A stretch of 64,000 bases of DNA from Spirochaetales bacterium (GTDB lineage: Bacteria > Spirochaetota > Leptospiria > Leptospirales > Leptonemataceae), in the NCBI GenBank assembly GCA_015075425.1, contig JABTUL010000002.1, forward strand, positions 496,001 through 560,000, read 5' to 3'. Both the position numbers and the translations under genes were made by a program. The notes below the pieces were generated by a model that worked only from the letters and a program-made list of their open reading frames with translations, was not told the DNA's origin and did no database searches. Shown here in pieces: positions 36,876-46,460 of this stretch. The first letter of the stretch is position 1, and every line of letters begins with the position of its first letter.

Positions 36876-38138
36876 ATGAACCTACAAACAACCTGGCTGA
36901 TCGCCTGTGGCGGTCTGCTGGCCTGTCTGGCCAGCGCAGAGACCCAGGAGAAGCCTTTACCTTTTCCGCCGCAAGGCCTGGGCGGCCTGGGGCCGGTCCA
37001 GATTCTGGACGTGCACGGTGCTGGATCCCAGCGCAGTGATCCTAAGTCGGGTGATCCCGCTGCCTTTCCGGCCGGTCACGGGCCGCAGGGCGATGTGGTT
37101 CGCATCTACCACGCCGCTCGCTGTGTCCGCCGCCTGAGCACAGGCACGTTCGCCGTGCGCGGAACCAATCAATCAAGCTGTTATGATGAAGGAGGAGCAG
37201 TCATTGCCTGTTTGAACGATGGATCGCCATTATCCGGTCAGGATGGTAGCTACACAAATGCAGATCCGGCCTTTATCGATCATGGCGATGGGACGGTCAG
37301 TGATCCGCTCACGGGTCTGATGTGGCAGAAAAGCTACGGCCGGGTCGCTTTTGCGGATCGTGCTCTTTATGCAGCGGAGGACCGCACCGGCGGCTATAGC
37401 GATTGGCGCGTACCAACCATTAAAGAACTTTACTCTCTGATGGATTTCAGCGGCCGGACAGGATCGGCTACCCCGGAAAGTAGTTCCCTTCCGGGTGACG
37501 CCAGACCCTACCTTGATACAACTGTCTTTGATTTTGAGTACCCGGAAAGCGGTCGGTATATTGACGCGCAGTATATCAGTGATACAGAATATGTCAGCAC
37601 GGTGATGCACGGTCAGCAGGCCTTCTTTGGCGTCAATTTTGCCGACGGTCGCATCAAAGGCTATCCTCAAGCGGGCAAACCGGGAGACCCCAACTGGTAT
37701 GTTCGTCTGGTACGCGGCAACACAGACTATGGCCGCAATACCTTTGTTGATCAGGGCAATGAGACGGTTCTGGACACAGCCACGAATCTCCAGTGGCTCA
37801 AGAGCGATTCGGCCGGTGGGAATGGACTTCTCAACTGGTCGCAGGCCCTGGCTTTTTGCGAAAATCTGGACCACGCTGGTTTTACAGATTGGAGGCTGCC
37901 GGATGCTAAAGAGTTACAGAGTATTGTAGATTATACACGGTCCCCGGATACTACAGATTCGCCGGCGCTGGACGCACTTTTCCAGAGCACTGCTCTGGAG
38001 AACGAGCGGGGCCAGCGTGATTATCCCTCGTACTGGTCCAGCACGACCCACCTGGACGGAAAGAGTCCCGGCGAGTATGCCGTTTATCTTGCCTTTGGTC
38101 GGGCGATGGGTTTTATGCGACCGCCACCGCGACACTAA
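36876..38138 (+). CDS. Lcl (DUF1566) two-domain lipoprotein
   Basis: A 420-residue lipoprotein from ATG 36876, with GAGGAGG seven bases upstream. The lipobox LLAC places Cys17 as the modified residue. Two Lcl domains follow. The first, about residues 135-280, has DHGDGTVSDPLTGLMWQKS and DWRVPTIKELYSLMDFSG; the second, about 290-415, has TNLQWLKSD, DWRLPDAKELQSIVDYTRSP and YWSSTTH. Lcl domains are common in surface proteins of Leptospirales and are thought to resemble a collagen-binding fold. The exact partner is unknown. Convergent with the CHAT gene, overlapping by four bases. Confidence 0.85.
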   Translation: MNLQTTWLIACGGLLACLASAETQEKPLPFPPQGLGGLGPVQILDVHGAGSQRSDPKSGDPAAFPAGHGPQGDVVRIYHAARCVRRLSTGTFAVRGTNQSSCYDEGGAVIACLNDGSPLSGQDGSYTNADPAFIDHGDGTVSDPLTGLMWQKSYGRVAFADRALYAAEDRTGGYSDWRVPTIKELYSLMDFSGRTGSATPESSSLPGDARPYLDTTVFDFEYPESGRYIDAQYISDTEYVSTVMHGQQAFFGVNFADGRIKGYPQAGKPGDPNWYVRLVRGNTDYGRNTFVDQGNETVLDTATNLQWLKSDSAGGNGLLNWSQALAFCENLDHAGFTDWRLPDAKELQSIVDYTRSPDTTDSPALDALFQSTALENERGQRDYPSYWSSTTHLDGKSPGEYAVYLAFGRAMGFMRPPPRH

Positions 38139-39073
38139 CTACCGGGAAATTCGTAGATACGGAAAGGGAAGGCCTTATTGAGGACGACAACTTCACTGAG
38201 GCCTTTCTTTTCATAATGCGCGGTCAAACTGTTTCGAGTTTCAAAGAGAGCCTGGAGCGGATGGCCCGATTCCTTCAGGGCAGAAAAAAACCATGTCACG
38301 GTCAAGGTGGAAGAATCTCCGGCATCATTGCTGGTTATGGGAGCCAGGTAATAGCTACTGGCTTCTTCCTGGCTACAGGCTTCGATCACATCAAAGGCCA
38401 CACCCATCTGGCAGGAATCCAGATAGATAATATCACAATCCAGGCTCTGGATACTGTCAGAGTCGAACTCTTCTTTGTTGATACTCAGGCTGCCGGAATT
38501 TTCCGCATCGACTTCACCGTGGGCACTGATGATCAGAGCTGTGGTATCGGAGCCGCCATCGAGTACTTCGCCAAGGTTTGTTTCTTCCATTTCTACATAA
38601 TCGCTTTCTTTGAACAGTCCCGCAGCCTGCTTCAATCCTTTCTCTGGATCGCAACTCAGGTCCGCCATGCAGAAGGCATAGTCCATTTCAAGGGCTGGAT
38701 CCGCATTCGATTCTGATTCATCAAGAAGATAGACTACGGGAAATTTCTGGTAAAGGGGCGTTCCGTCCAGACGCAAGAGATCCAGAGCAAACCGGACAGA
38801 TTCGTTTTCGACAATAAAGGCGACCTGGTCGGCAGCGCGAAAATGCTTTGCGACCGGTTCTATCAGAGCCTCGCTCAGGGCAACGATAGCGGACCTGGCG
38901 TTCCTCCATAAATCTTCACTTTTTTCTTCCAGTGCCTGGTAGATCGTATGAAACCCTTCCGTTATGGAGCTGCCCGGGGAATTCGGGGTGAAGGATTCCT
39001 CCATCTCCTGTGTCCAAACACAGGCGGTGAAATCTTTTCCTTCTTTACAAAGCTGATAGTACAGTGTAGTCAT
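38135..39073 (-). CDS. CHAT/caspase-like peptidase
   Basis: About 312 residues. The C-terminal half has the CHAT/caspase arrangement: strand plus His in ALIISAHGEVD (His185), then DIIYLDSCQMGV (Cys221), the likely catalytic pair, followed by the usual helices (about residues 225-290). The N-terminal half holds strands and helices without a known domain. CHAT peptidases act in proteolytic signalling and defence, but no target is visible. Last gene of a five-gene operon. The start is uncertain (ATG 39073 or 39112, neither with a good ribosome site). Confidence 0.72.
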   Translation of the reverse strand: MTTLYYQLCKEGKDFTACVWTQEMEESFTPNSPGSSITEGFHTIYQALEEKSEDLWRNARSAIVALSEALIEPVAKHFRAADQVAFIVENESVRFALDLLRLDGTPLYQKFPVVYLLDESESNADPALEMDYAFCMADLSCDPEKGLKQAAGLFKESDYVEMEETNLGEVLDGGSDTTALIISAHGEVDAENSGSLSINKEEFDSDSIQSLDCDIIYLDSCQMGVAFDVIEACSQEEASSYYLAPITSNDAGDSSTLTVTWFFSALKESGHPLQALFETRNSLTAHYEKKGLSEVVVLNKAFPFRIYEFPGS

Positions 39074-39126
39074 GGCCGGCAGTCCGTTACGGCATGCGGC
39101 TGTCAAACCCATTCGATGGGTCTGGA

Positions 39127-39708
39127 TTAATAGTCGCCTTCAGCGCCGGGTGGGTTGAATTGATTGAGTCGATATCCGCCGTACGCCAGACATACAAGCA
39201 TATTCGTAAAGCAATAGAGAAAGCTCATCTCATGGTAAACGCCCCAGATCGAAATACTCATGGCTGCCAGAGTGGAACACAACCCCAGAAAAAAAGGAAC
39301 TTCAGCGGCAAGGATCTGATCAAGCAGTTCAATGCTTTTCTCACGAGCGATTTCGACCATAGAAGGCCAGGTGACATGCAGGATTCCGATAAACAGGAAA
39401 GATTGAAAAAAATAGTTGGTCACTTCCGGGGTAGCATAGTCCGGCATACGTGGCGAACCGGGCGATACCAGTCCACCAAACAGGGTGAGGCACCAGCCGG
39501 TCAAAGCCCCCAGGCCCAGAGCCATGTAACCGGCCGGCTGGCCATTGACGATATAAAGCATCCGCTCGCGGATGATCGTGGGAAAGTCGATCAATTCTTC
39601 CCGGCGGTATTCATCGCGCTCGCGAAAGAGCCGCACCCAGTATTCCACGACGAGTAAAACTCCGCAAAAAAATAAAAAGAAAACCAACCACACAAACATC
39701 TGCATCAC
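39127..39708 (-). CDS. Four-helix membrane protein, unknown
   Basis: A 193-residue protein with about four hydrophobic helices (residues about 3-25, 55-80, 100-120, 135-175) separated by charged loops; the first loop is highly charged (RLFRERDEYRREELIDF). No family recognised. It starts with an ATGA overlap with the upstream single-helix protein and lies 14 bases ahead of the CHAT peptidase frame. It could anchor or regulate the peptidase; that is by position only. Confidence 0.6.
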   Translation of the reverse strand: MMQMFVWLVFFLFFCGVLLVVEYWVRLFRERDEYRREELIDFPTIIRERMLYIVNGQPAGYMALGLGALTGWCLTLFGGLVSPGSPRMPDYATPEVTNYFFQSFLFIGILHVTWPSMVEIAREKSIELLDQILAAEVPFFLGLCSTLAAMSISIWGVYHEMSFLYCFTNMLVCLAYGGYRLNQFNPPGAEGDY

Positions 39709-40448
39709 AGAAAAAGCTCCTTGAAACGATCCTCTGCCGGCGGCCCGGGGTAGGTTTTGATATCACTGACAATGACTTCCCCAAAAGGAGAGCGATGCTT
39801 CCGGGCAAAATAGGTGCCTTCAAGCTCCTGCCAGTCTTCAAAACTAAAGGCAAGTCCTTTGAGCGGCAGTGTGCTCACCCACATCCGCACGGACATGGGC
39901 AACCCGGCGTTGTCCGTTTCAATCAGATAAGAATCTCCGGGCGTTACTCCACCGCTGGTGAACGTGACAAGCAGTTGCCTTTCGTTAACAAAATATCTTT
40001 CCGCTCCCGGAGATCGCAGGGCATAGAAAGGATTGAGCCAGAAAAAATCATTCGTATGGTACTGATAGGCGAGCTTGAATGCATCCTGGGCCGCCGGTCC
40101 CTCAAGGAGCGTGCCATGGCGATACGCTTTGAAGCGACCTGTGTTCAGATCCATCAGGATACGCAGATCATCGTAGGTAACTTCAGCCAGATGGCGTTTT
40201 AGATCGCGGAAATGCGAGCGGGAGGCGCGAAAGGTGAAAGACACGCCCTGCAATTCTTTGAATCTTTCCAGACGAACGGCGGCTTCAATACGGCCCGTGA
40301 GCGCTTCTGCATCGGCTCCGGTTTTCCCGGCCGGCAGCGGATGGCTGTAATAGAAATAGATGCCCACACCGGCCAGTACCAGAAGTCCCACGGCGCCAGC
40401 TAAAATACCGACGAATCGGTTTAAAACAGGATAGGATTTTTCAGCCAT
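39705..40448 (-). CDS. Single-helix anchored protein with outer-membrane-assembly-like domain
   Basis: About 247 residues from ATG 40448: a short cytoplasmic end, one helix (residues about 12-35), then a beta-rich extracytoplasmic body with segments such as DLRILMDLNTGRFKAYRHGT and LLVTFTSGGVTPGDSYLIETDN that recall LolA/LolB- or DUF-type lipoprotein-binding folds. That resemblance is only in general form. It is coupled to the next gene (ATGA) and overlaps the upstream 93-residue gene by eight bases. Confidence 0.5.
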   Translation of the reverse strand: MAEKSYPVLNRFVGILAGAVGLLVLAGVGIYFYYSHPLPAGKTGADAEALTGRIEAAVRLERFKELQGVSFTFRASRSHFRDLKRHLAEVTYDDLRILMDLNTGRFKAYRHGTLLEGPAAQDAFKLAYQYHTNDFFWLNPFYALRSPGAERYFVNERQLLVTFTSGGVTPGDSYLIETDNAGLPMSVRMWVSTLPLKGLAFSFEDWQELEGTYFARKHRSPFGEVIVSDIKTYPGPPAEDRFKELFL

Positions 40449-40722
40449 GGTCTTCTTCCGATTGAAATTCATTCCAGATGATGCGCAGGGCTTCCGCCGC
40501 TGCATCCAGACTCATGGCAACTGTTTCTTCTGTGGCTGGATTGGTGAGTGCGACCTTTTCGTTTTTTAAAGAAAGTTGCAGGCCGGGCAGGGTCTTCAGA
40601 GCCTCCACAATCATCAGGCGCGCTTCCAGGTCAGAAATTTCCTGATCCTTTTTGCCCAGTTCCTGGGCCAGGCCGTGGTACAGAATGAGCGCCGCAGCCC
40701 GGCGATCAAAGGGCAGTGTCAT
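40441..40722 (-). CDS. Small soluble protein, unknown
   Basis: A 93-residue protein with helical segments (RAAALILYHGLAQEL, SDLEARLMIVEALKTL) and an acidic C-terminus. No signal peptide and no recognised domain. It is sandwiched in the Lcl-to-CHAT operon: its start overlaps the Lcl lipoprotein stop by four bases, and its end overlaps the next gene. It may be an adaptor in that system. Confidence 0.5.
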   Translation of the reverse strand: MTLPFDRRAAALILYHGLAQELGKKDQEISDLEARLMIVEALKTLPGLQLSLKNEKVALTNPATEETVAMSLDAAAEALRIIWNEFQSEEDHG

Positions 40723-41315
40723 TTAGGTTTGATACAGCGCACATACGATTTACCGGTCACTTTATTGGCTGTTCCCACCTGGCTCATCGTGGATTCCGCA
40801 AAGCTCACCGTATAAGCCGATTCCGATCCGGCACTGTTTTCATCGCGCCCCCAGAAGGGTTTGTCATCCGGTGTCTGAGGAAAAAAATACAAAAAGCTGC
40901 TGCGAGTCTGTCCGCCAATGAGAGCGACAAGTTCTGCCTGAGCGGGCAGTCGCCAGCCGCTGATGCCGGCAAGGGACAGGTTGTTGCACTCATCATAAGC
41001 CGGGCCGGAATTGGCCAGAGCCGCATCCGTGCAACCGTTGGCAATGGTGCAATAGGAAACGGACCGAGCACCGTAGACGGTGGGAGTGCCCGTGCCAGTG
41101 CAATCGTCCTGTTTGCTGTTGTAGCTCTGGCCCACCGTGCATTTCATCCAGGTATTGCCATTGACATCTGTTACGGTTCCGTTGTAAGCATTTGTATAGG
41201 CTCCGGCCTGGGCCAGGGCAACGGCCGCAGTGAGTCCGTTGTCCTCTTTTTTGCTGGCACAATTTACGATCAGGCCAAAAGACAGGATGAAACCGGAAAA
41301 AAACATGACTCTCAT
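40719..41315 (-). CDS. Lcl (DUF1566) lipoprotein
   Basis: A 198-residue lipoprotein from ATG 41315 (GGGGAG six bases upstream). The signal ends in a loose lipobox at Cys19 (LIVNC). The mature protein is one Lcl domain: NGNTWMKCTVGQSYN, ISGWRLPAQAELVALIGG and SYVRCIKPK at the end. It is rich in Cys (five or more), as in other members. Likely surface-exposed. First gene of the five-gene operon that ends in the CHAT peptidase. Divergent from the Calx-beta lipoprotein gene. Confidence 0.85.
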   Translation of the reverse strand: MRVMFFSGFILSFGLIVNCASKKEDNGLTAAVALAQAGAYTNAYNGTVTDVNGNTWMKCTVGQSYNSKQDDCTGTGTPTVYGARSVSYCTIANGCTDAALANSGPAYDECNNLSLAGISGWRLPAQAELVALIGGQTRSSFLYFFPQTPDDKPFWGRDENSAGSESAYTVSFAESTMSQVGTANKVTGKSYVRCIKPK

Positions 41316-41429
41316 AAATGCTCCCCGCAAAACACGCGTCTAATCGATGAGACGGTTGATTTGCACTTCTTGTAAAGGAAAAAATCAGCCTTGATTTGCC
41401 GATCTCTATGTTATAGTACTGCCAAGCCG

Positions 41430-43631
41430 ATGAAAAAGCTCCCTGTCACGGTCCTTATTTTGCTGGTCAGCTGTGCCCAGTTTACTGCCCAGGGGAGCTA
41501 TTCTGGCCTGTTTCTATTGCAATCGCTGGGGGCACCCGGCAGTGCCGGTGCTTCTGCCTCAGGGGGTAGCGGCGGCTCGGGCGTGGTGACCGTTACCCAG
41601 ACCGGAGGTGGCACAGCGGTGACAGAGGGGACGGGAAGTGATTCCTACCAGATAGTGCTCGCAAGTCAGCCCTCGGCCTCCGTGGCTATTCAAATCACCT
41701 TTGATACAGCACAGCTAAGGCTCAATGGGCAGGGGACAACTCCTCTTTCTCTGACCTTTTCTACGACTAACTGGAATGTAGCGCAGAATATCGTGATCAC
41801 GGCTTATGATGACACCACGGTAGAAGGGAATCACTCGTCCGTGTTGAGCCATGCTGTAACCAGCAATGATTCGGCCTACCAGGGGGCATCTGTCGCTAAC
41901 ATTACGGTCAGCATAACGGACAACGATGGCCCGGGAATTTCCGTTATAGAAACGGGAGGCGATACCGTGGTTACAGAGGGCGGTGCCACGGACTCCTACG
42001 GACTGGTTCTGACGTCAGTTCCCGTAAGCAATGTTGTCCTTTCCTTAACTTTCGATGATGCCCAGATTCGGCTCAATGGATCCACTTCTCCGGTCACGGT
42101 AACTTTTACCACAGCTAACTGGTACATTCCGCAAACGATTACGGTCTCCGCCGTAGACGATGGACTATCAGAAGGCAATCATCAGCTTACAATCAGTCAG
42201 GGCTACCAGAGTGGCGATGCTACTTTCAATGTTAGCATCGCTTCGGTTGTTGTGACGGTGATCGATAATGACGGCCCTGGTGTTTCCATCACTCAATCGG
42301 GTGGCTGGACGGATGTGATGGAAAATGGATTTACGGATTCTTTTGATGTCGTCCTGACCAGCGCACCATCGGCCGCAGTCCAACTGAGCCTGTCCTTTGA
42401 TACAACGCAAATCCGGTTGAATGGATCCGGAACCTCTCCTTTGAACCTCACCTTCGCACCGGGGAACTGGAGTACACCGCAGACCATAACAGTCAGCGCT
42501 GTCGATGATACGACCATTGAGGGAAATCATCAGGCAACGATTAGTTTTACGGCAAGCAGCGGCGATGGGAACTACAATGGCATTACTGTTCCTGGAGTTC
42601 TTGTCCGTATTACGGACAACGACATCAGCCCGATAACCGGAAATGTGCAGAGCGGTACTCAAGCCATGGGCGGGTCGGCGTCCGTTGATGTTGCCATTAC
42701 GGCTGTGAATCTGTCGCGATCCTTTGCGCTCTGCTATTTCATGACCGGTTCTTCCAACCCCCAGACCGTTCCTACGTGTCAGCTAACATCGACTACAAAT
42801 CTCCAGATCCGCACCGGAGCGGCATTAAGCGCAACAACTGTGTCCTGGTATGTGGTGCAGTTTGCCAGCGGTGCAGCCGTTCAGCGCAACAGTTTGAATA
42901 TGGCCAGTGGAGATTCAACGTCCAATGTGACCATAACGAGTGTGGATACAACAAAGGCTTTTGTGATTGTATACGCTCGCATGAATGACAGCAGTGTGGG
43001 TAATGATGAGCGGCGTACGGTGAAGGCAAGGCTTACCAGCAGTACCAATCTGGAGATTTCGCGCCGGGAAAGCGGAAGTGCGATTGATATTGAGTGGCAG
43101 GTGGTTGAGCTGGATGGAGCCAGTGTTAAAGCGGGTCAGGCCACCATTGGCAGTGGCGCCAGTTCGGTCATTGCTCCTGTGGCCCCGGTTAACGCCGGAT
43201 CTTCCTTCCTGATTTTTAATCTGGCGGCAGACAGTGCCACAAACGGAGTGGAAGAAGAATACCAGGTGCGCGGCCAGATCAATGATTCGACTTCCATCAC
43301 TTTTGCCCGTGAATCTTCTGTGGCGCGAACAGTGGAAATATCTTACTTCCTTGTTGAAATGCTCAACGGGACCAGCATTCAACGCGGGTCGGTGGCTGCG
43401 GTGAGCAGTACGGCAACGCAGTTTGATTCGGCCATTCCCGTGCCGGTTACGGTCAATAGAACTGTGCCCTTTGTCTCCGTATCGGCTACGGGATCCGGAA
43501 GTTCCGATCTGGATTCGGGGAGTTTCATGGCCACTTTGACTTCTTCCACCAACATCCGCCTGACCCGCGCTTCCAGTGAAAACCGGACCGCGCATATGGA
43601 GTGGTACACCATGGAGTTTACCGCAGAGTAA
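41430..43631 (+). CDS. Large repeat lipoprotein with Calx-beta-like repeats
   Basis: A 733-residue lipoprotein with lipobox LLVSC (Cys15). After a Gly/Ser-rich linker come three repeats of about 115 residues (near 55-165, 170-280 and 285-395). Each has DSYxxVLxSxPS, LNG, a TxxNW core, and TVSAxDDxxxEGNH then ITDND, typical of Calx-beta/surface modules. Four further repeats of about 80 residues follow (to the C-terminus), built around LTSSTNLxIxRxxS and IxWxxVE. It is likely an elongated surface or periplasmic protein. ATG 41430 fits the signal. No ligand known. Confidence 0.8.
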   Translation: MKKLPVTVLILLVSCAQFTAQGSYSGLFLLQSLGAPGSAGASASGGSGGSGVVTVTQTGGGTAVTEGTGSDSYQIVLASQPSASVAIQITFDTAQLRLNGQGTTPLSLTFSTTNWNVAQNIVITAYDDTTVEGNHSSVLSHAVTSNDSAYQGASVANITVSITDNDGPGISVIETGGDTVVTEGGATDSYGLVLTSVPVSNVVLSLTFDDAQIRLNGSTSPVTVTFTTANWYIPQTITVSAVDDGLSEGNHQLTISQGYQSGDATFNVSIASVVVTVIDNDGPGVSITQSGGWTDVMENGFTDSFDVVLTSAPSAAVQLSLSFDTTQIRLNGSGTSPLNLTFAPGNWSTPQTITVSAVDDTTIEGNHQATISFTASSGDGNYNGITVPGVLVRITDNDISPITGNVQSGTQAMGGSASVDVAITAVNLSRSFALCYFMTGSSNPQTVPTCQLTSTTNLQIRTGAALSATTVSWYVVQFASGAAVQRNSLNMASGDSTSNVTITSVDTTKAFVIVYARMNDSSVGNDERRTVKARLTSSTNLEISRRESGSAIDIEWQVVELDGASVKAGQATIGSGASSVIAPVAPVNAGSSFLIFNLAADSATNGVEEEYQVRGQINDSTSITFARESSVARTVEISYFLVEMLNGTSIQRGSVAAVSSTATQFDSAIPVPVTVNRTVPFVSVSATGSGSSDLDSGSFMATLTSSTNIRLTRASSENRTAHMEWYTMEFTAE

Positions 43632-43742
43632 GGGTACCGCTGTTGTTTCCGGGGCGTGCCCCTTCCGTCCGAGAACGGCCTCCATGCCGGGGGCGTTCGT
43701 TTTTTGCTTGCGACTTTCCTGCCCGCGACCTGAGGGTTGCTC

Positions 43743-45584
43743 ATGCTCGCTATTGGGTCGAGTCCTCTGGATCTGCAGGCTTTTCAGCGGATCTTTCCCC
43801 TGCCTCCATTTCTCAAAGAACGACCGGAAAGGCTGGTCGAATGGCTCTGGCACTATGACCTGGAAGTTTCCGCAAGCGAGCTGTGGCCGTATGTTACGGA
43901 TACATCCCGGATCAATGATCTTATCGGCTACCCGGAAATGACTTTTACCGAACGGGACGGCCAGCTCTACGGCAGTTCCCTCTGGGACGGCGTGGCCCAT
44001 GAATGGCTGGAAGTGCCCTGGGATTTCAGCTACCCCTATTCCATGGTTTGCACGCGAAAGTACACTCGAGGGGTGGTCTCTTACTATCATGCCGTCTATT
44101 TTGCTGAAGACTTTTTTGAAGAAGGAGCCTGCCGGGTCTACATCTATCTGGGCTGGGTGCTGCGCACGGAAAGAGTGCGTAAGAATTTCTGTGCTTATTT
44201 TGATCAAAAAGAAGCGGACTATGGCAGAGTTCTCCAGCAGTTGCAGCGCAACCTAAGTGCGCGCCTTCCCGATCCTCGCCTTAAAACTCCAGAGAGAATC
44301 GCTCTGACAGAAGATGCAAAGCTTCGTCTTGAGGTGATCCGGGCGCACTGGATACAAAAGGTGGGCGATGACAGACTGGAAACAGTCGATCGTATGTTGA
44401 CTTATATAGTAAGCGCAGATGATCTGGATCTCTACCGGATCAAGCTGATTCCGCTGGCCGCACGCTGGCAAATGCCTCCGCGGGATCTGCTCAAGGTTGC
44501 CCTTTTTGGTGTGCAGGCCGGTGCACTGACCATGAGCTGGGATGTCATCTGTCCCCATTGTCGCGGTGTGCGCGAAGAATTGTCCTCCCTTGCAGCGCTT
44601 CCCTCACGCGGATTTTGCGAGATCTGTTTGATCGATTTTGACACCAGCGGAGTGAATGGCCTGGAAATCGTTTTTCATGTTCATCCAGCCCTTCGGAAAG
44701 TGAAAAAGCGCTGGTTCTGCAGTGCCGAGCCAGCAACGCGTCCGCATATTAAAATCCAGCAAACAGTCGAACCCCGGGAAAGCCGCGATTTGCAAAGTGC
44801 TCTGGAAACGGGGCAGTACCGATTGCGACGCAAAGGAGAATCCTTTATGTCCTGGCTGGAAGTTCAGCCGGACGCTCAGACCAATCGATTGGAATGGCGC
44901 AGTTCAGACCAAAATCCCCTGAATGTGGTTGGTCCCCATCCTGCACTGATACTCCGCAACGAATCGTCGGCACCACAGACATTCATTATAGAAGATATCC
45001 ACTGGCCACTTCAGGCGCTGCGCCCGGCGGACCTGTTCAACCTGCAACAATTTCGGGAAATCTTTCCCGCAGAGTCGGTTTCTCCCGATCTGTTCCTGGA
45101 AGTGGGAGAGCAAACGATTCTTTTTACAGACGTTGTTAACTCTACCGGTTTTTATCTGAGTCGCGGTGACGGAGAGGCCTTTGGCGTGATTCGCGATCAT
45201 TTTCAAGTCCTCTACCAGATTGCCGATTTTTTCGATGGCGGGGTCATTAAAACCATAGGGGATAGCGCCATGATGGCTTTTGCCAGTCCCTCCCGGGCTT
45301 TTGCTGCTGCTTCCCGGATTGCCAGAGAGTTCGGGAATGCGTCAGCGAACATTCAACTTCGGCTGGCCATGAACACGGGCCCCTGCATCGCTGTTCGGCT
45401 CAACAGCGGCATCGATTACTTTGGACAGACGGTCAATTATGCAGCAAAACTCCTGCGGGCCGTTGAGGGCGGTCAGGTGGCTCTTTCGGAAGCAAGCTTC
45501 CAGGCGGTTGGCAGTAATGATGCGCACCGGAAGGTGCAGGTGGAGGTGGCGGGGAAACGAATGATGGCCTGTATCTACGGCTGA
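43743..45584 (+). CDS. Adenylate cyclase with DUF5939 and zinc ribbon
   Basis: A 613-residue protein from ATG 43743 (GAGGG six bases upstream). Residues 1-380 contain a START-like/DUF5939-type region with a zinc ribbon (CPHCRG and CEICLIDF), and residues about 440-605 a class III cyclase domain. The metal-binding Asp residues are in FTDVVNSTGF and TIGDSAM; Lys in GGVIKTIGD and the Asp of DYFGQTVN point to ATP as substrate. It should make cAMP in response to an unknown input. No membrane helices, so cytosolic. Convergent with lipA by 10 bases. Confidence 0.85.
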   Translation: MLAIGSSPLDLQAFQRIFPLPPFLKERPERLVEWLWHYDLEVSASELWPYVTDTSRINDLIGYPEMTFTERDGQLYGSSLWDGVAHEWLEVPWDFSYPYSMVCTRKYTRGVVSYYHAVYFAEDFFEEGACRVYIYLGWVLRTERVRKNFCAYFDQKEADYGRVLQQLQRNLSARLPDPRLKTPERIALTEDAKLRLEVIRAHWIQKVGDDRLETVDRMLTYIVSADDLDLYRIKLIPLAARWQMPPRDLLKVALFGVQAGALTMSWDVICPHCRGVREELSSLAALPSRGFCEICLIDFDTSGVNGLEIVFHVHPALRKVKKRWFCSAEPATRPHIKIQQTVEPRESRDLQSALETGQYRLRRKGESFMSWLEVQPDAQTNRLEWRSSDQNPLNVVGPHPALILRNESSAPQTFIIEDIHWPLQALRPADLFNLQQFREIFPAESVSPDLFLEVGEQTILFTDVVNSTGFYLSRGDGEAFGVIRDHFQVLYQIADFFDGGVIKTIGDSAMMAFASPSRAFAAASRIAREFGNASANIQLRLAMNTGPCIAVRLNSGIDYFGQTVNYAAKLLRAVEGGQVALSEASFQAVGSNDAHRKVQVEVAGKRMMACIYG

Positions 45585-46444
45585 TTGTGGGCAAAAGCAT
45601 CGCCCGCATGGTAAGAGCTGCGCACCAGTGGTCCCGCTTCCACGTGACCGAACCCCATAGAGAGCGCTTCCATTTTCAATTGCCTGAATGTTTCCGGAGC
45701 AATGTATTCTTTGAGCGGGGCATGCCGATCATCAGGCGGAAGATACTGTCCGATGGTGAGCATGGCCACTCCCGCAGATCGTAAATCCCTCAGGGCCTGA
45801 CGGATCTGTTCCACTGTTTCTCCAAGACCCATGATGAGACCACTTTTGGTCAGAAAACCCTTTTCACTGAAATACTTTAGAGTTTTTAGTGAAATTTCAT
45901 AGTTCGATTGGGGGCAGACGCTTGCGAACAATTCAGGCACAGTTTCCAGATTGTGATTTACGATATCCGGGCCCGCATCGGCTATGCGTTCCAAATTGTC
46001 CGGCCTCCCTTTGAAGTCAGGAATGAGAACTTCCAGGCGAACATCCGGGCAGAGCCGGCGCACGGCTGCAATGGTCCGGGCAAAATGCATGGAACCGCAA
46101 TCCTTGAGTTCATCGCGATCCACAGAAGTAATGACGGCGTGGCGCAATCCCATGGTCTGCACGGTTCTTGCGAGTCGTTCCGGTTCCAGTGGGTCAAGAG
46201 GCAGCGGGCGGCCGGTTGCTACATCGCAAAATCCGCAGCGGCGGGTGCAAATCGTGCCCATAATCATAAAGGTGGCTGTGCCCTGACTCCAGCAATGACC
46301 CAGGTTGGGGCACGATGCTTCCTCGCAAACAGTGGGAATTCTGTTACTTTTCAGTGCCTCACGAACGGACGCTGACTGGACAAGGGCTGCCGTGTCAAAT
46401 TTGAGACGAACTTTCAGCCAGTCCGGCATGGGTGGTTTTGCCAA
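45575..46444 (-). CDS. lipA: Lipoyl synthase
   Basis: A radical-SAM enzyme of about 289 residues that inserts two sulfurs into octanoyl chains. The radical-SAM cluster motif is CTRRCGFC (CxxxCxxC) and the auxiliary cluster cysteines are in CEEASCPNLGHC. The SAM-binding GLGETVEQI and the C-terminal RSSYHAG are also present. The start is best placed at TTG 46444 with CGGAGG six bases upstream; an in-frame extension to 46513 would run into def. It lies 16 bases downstream of def. Confidence 0.95.
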   Translation of the reverse strand: MAKPPMPDWLKVRLKFDTAALVQSASVREALKSNRIPTVCEEASCPNLGHCWSQGTATFMIMGTICTRRCGFCDVATGRPLPLDPLEPERLARTVQTMGLRHAVITSVDRDELKDCGSMHFARTIAAVRRLCPDVRLEVLIPDFKGRPDNLERIADAGPDIVNHNLETVPELFASVCPQSNYEISLKTLKYFSEKGFLTKSGLIMGLGETVEQIRQALRDLRSAGVAMLTIGQYLPPDDRHAPLKEYIAPETFRQLKMEALSMGFGHVEAGPLVRSSYHAGDAFAHNQP

Positions 46445-46460
46445 CTTTTTCCTCCGAAGG

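Noticed and set aside
42915-44207. 430-codon frame on the minus strand
   Set aside because: It runs antisense through the repeat lipoprotein and the cyclase, both well supported by domains; composition is that of a shadow frame.
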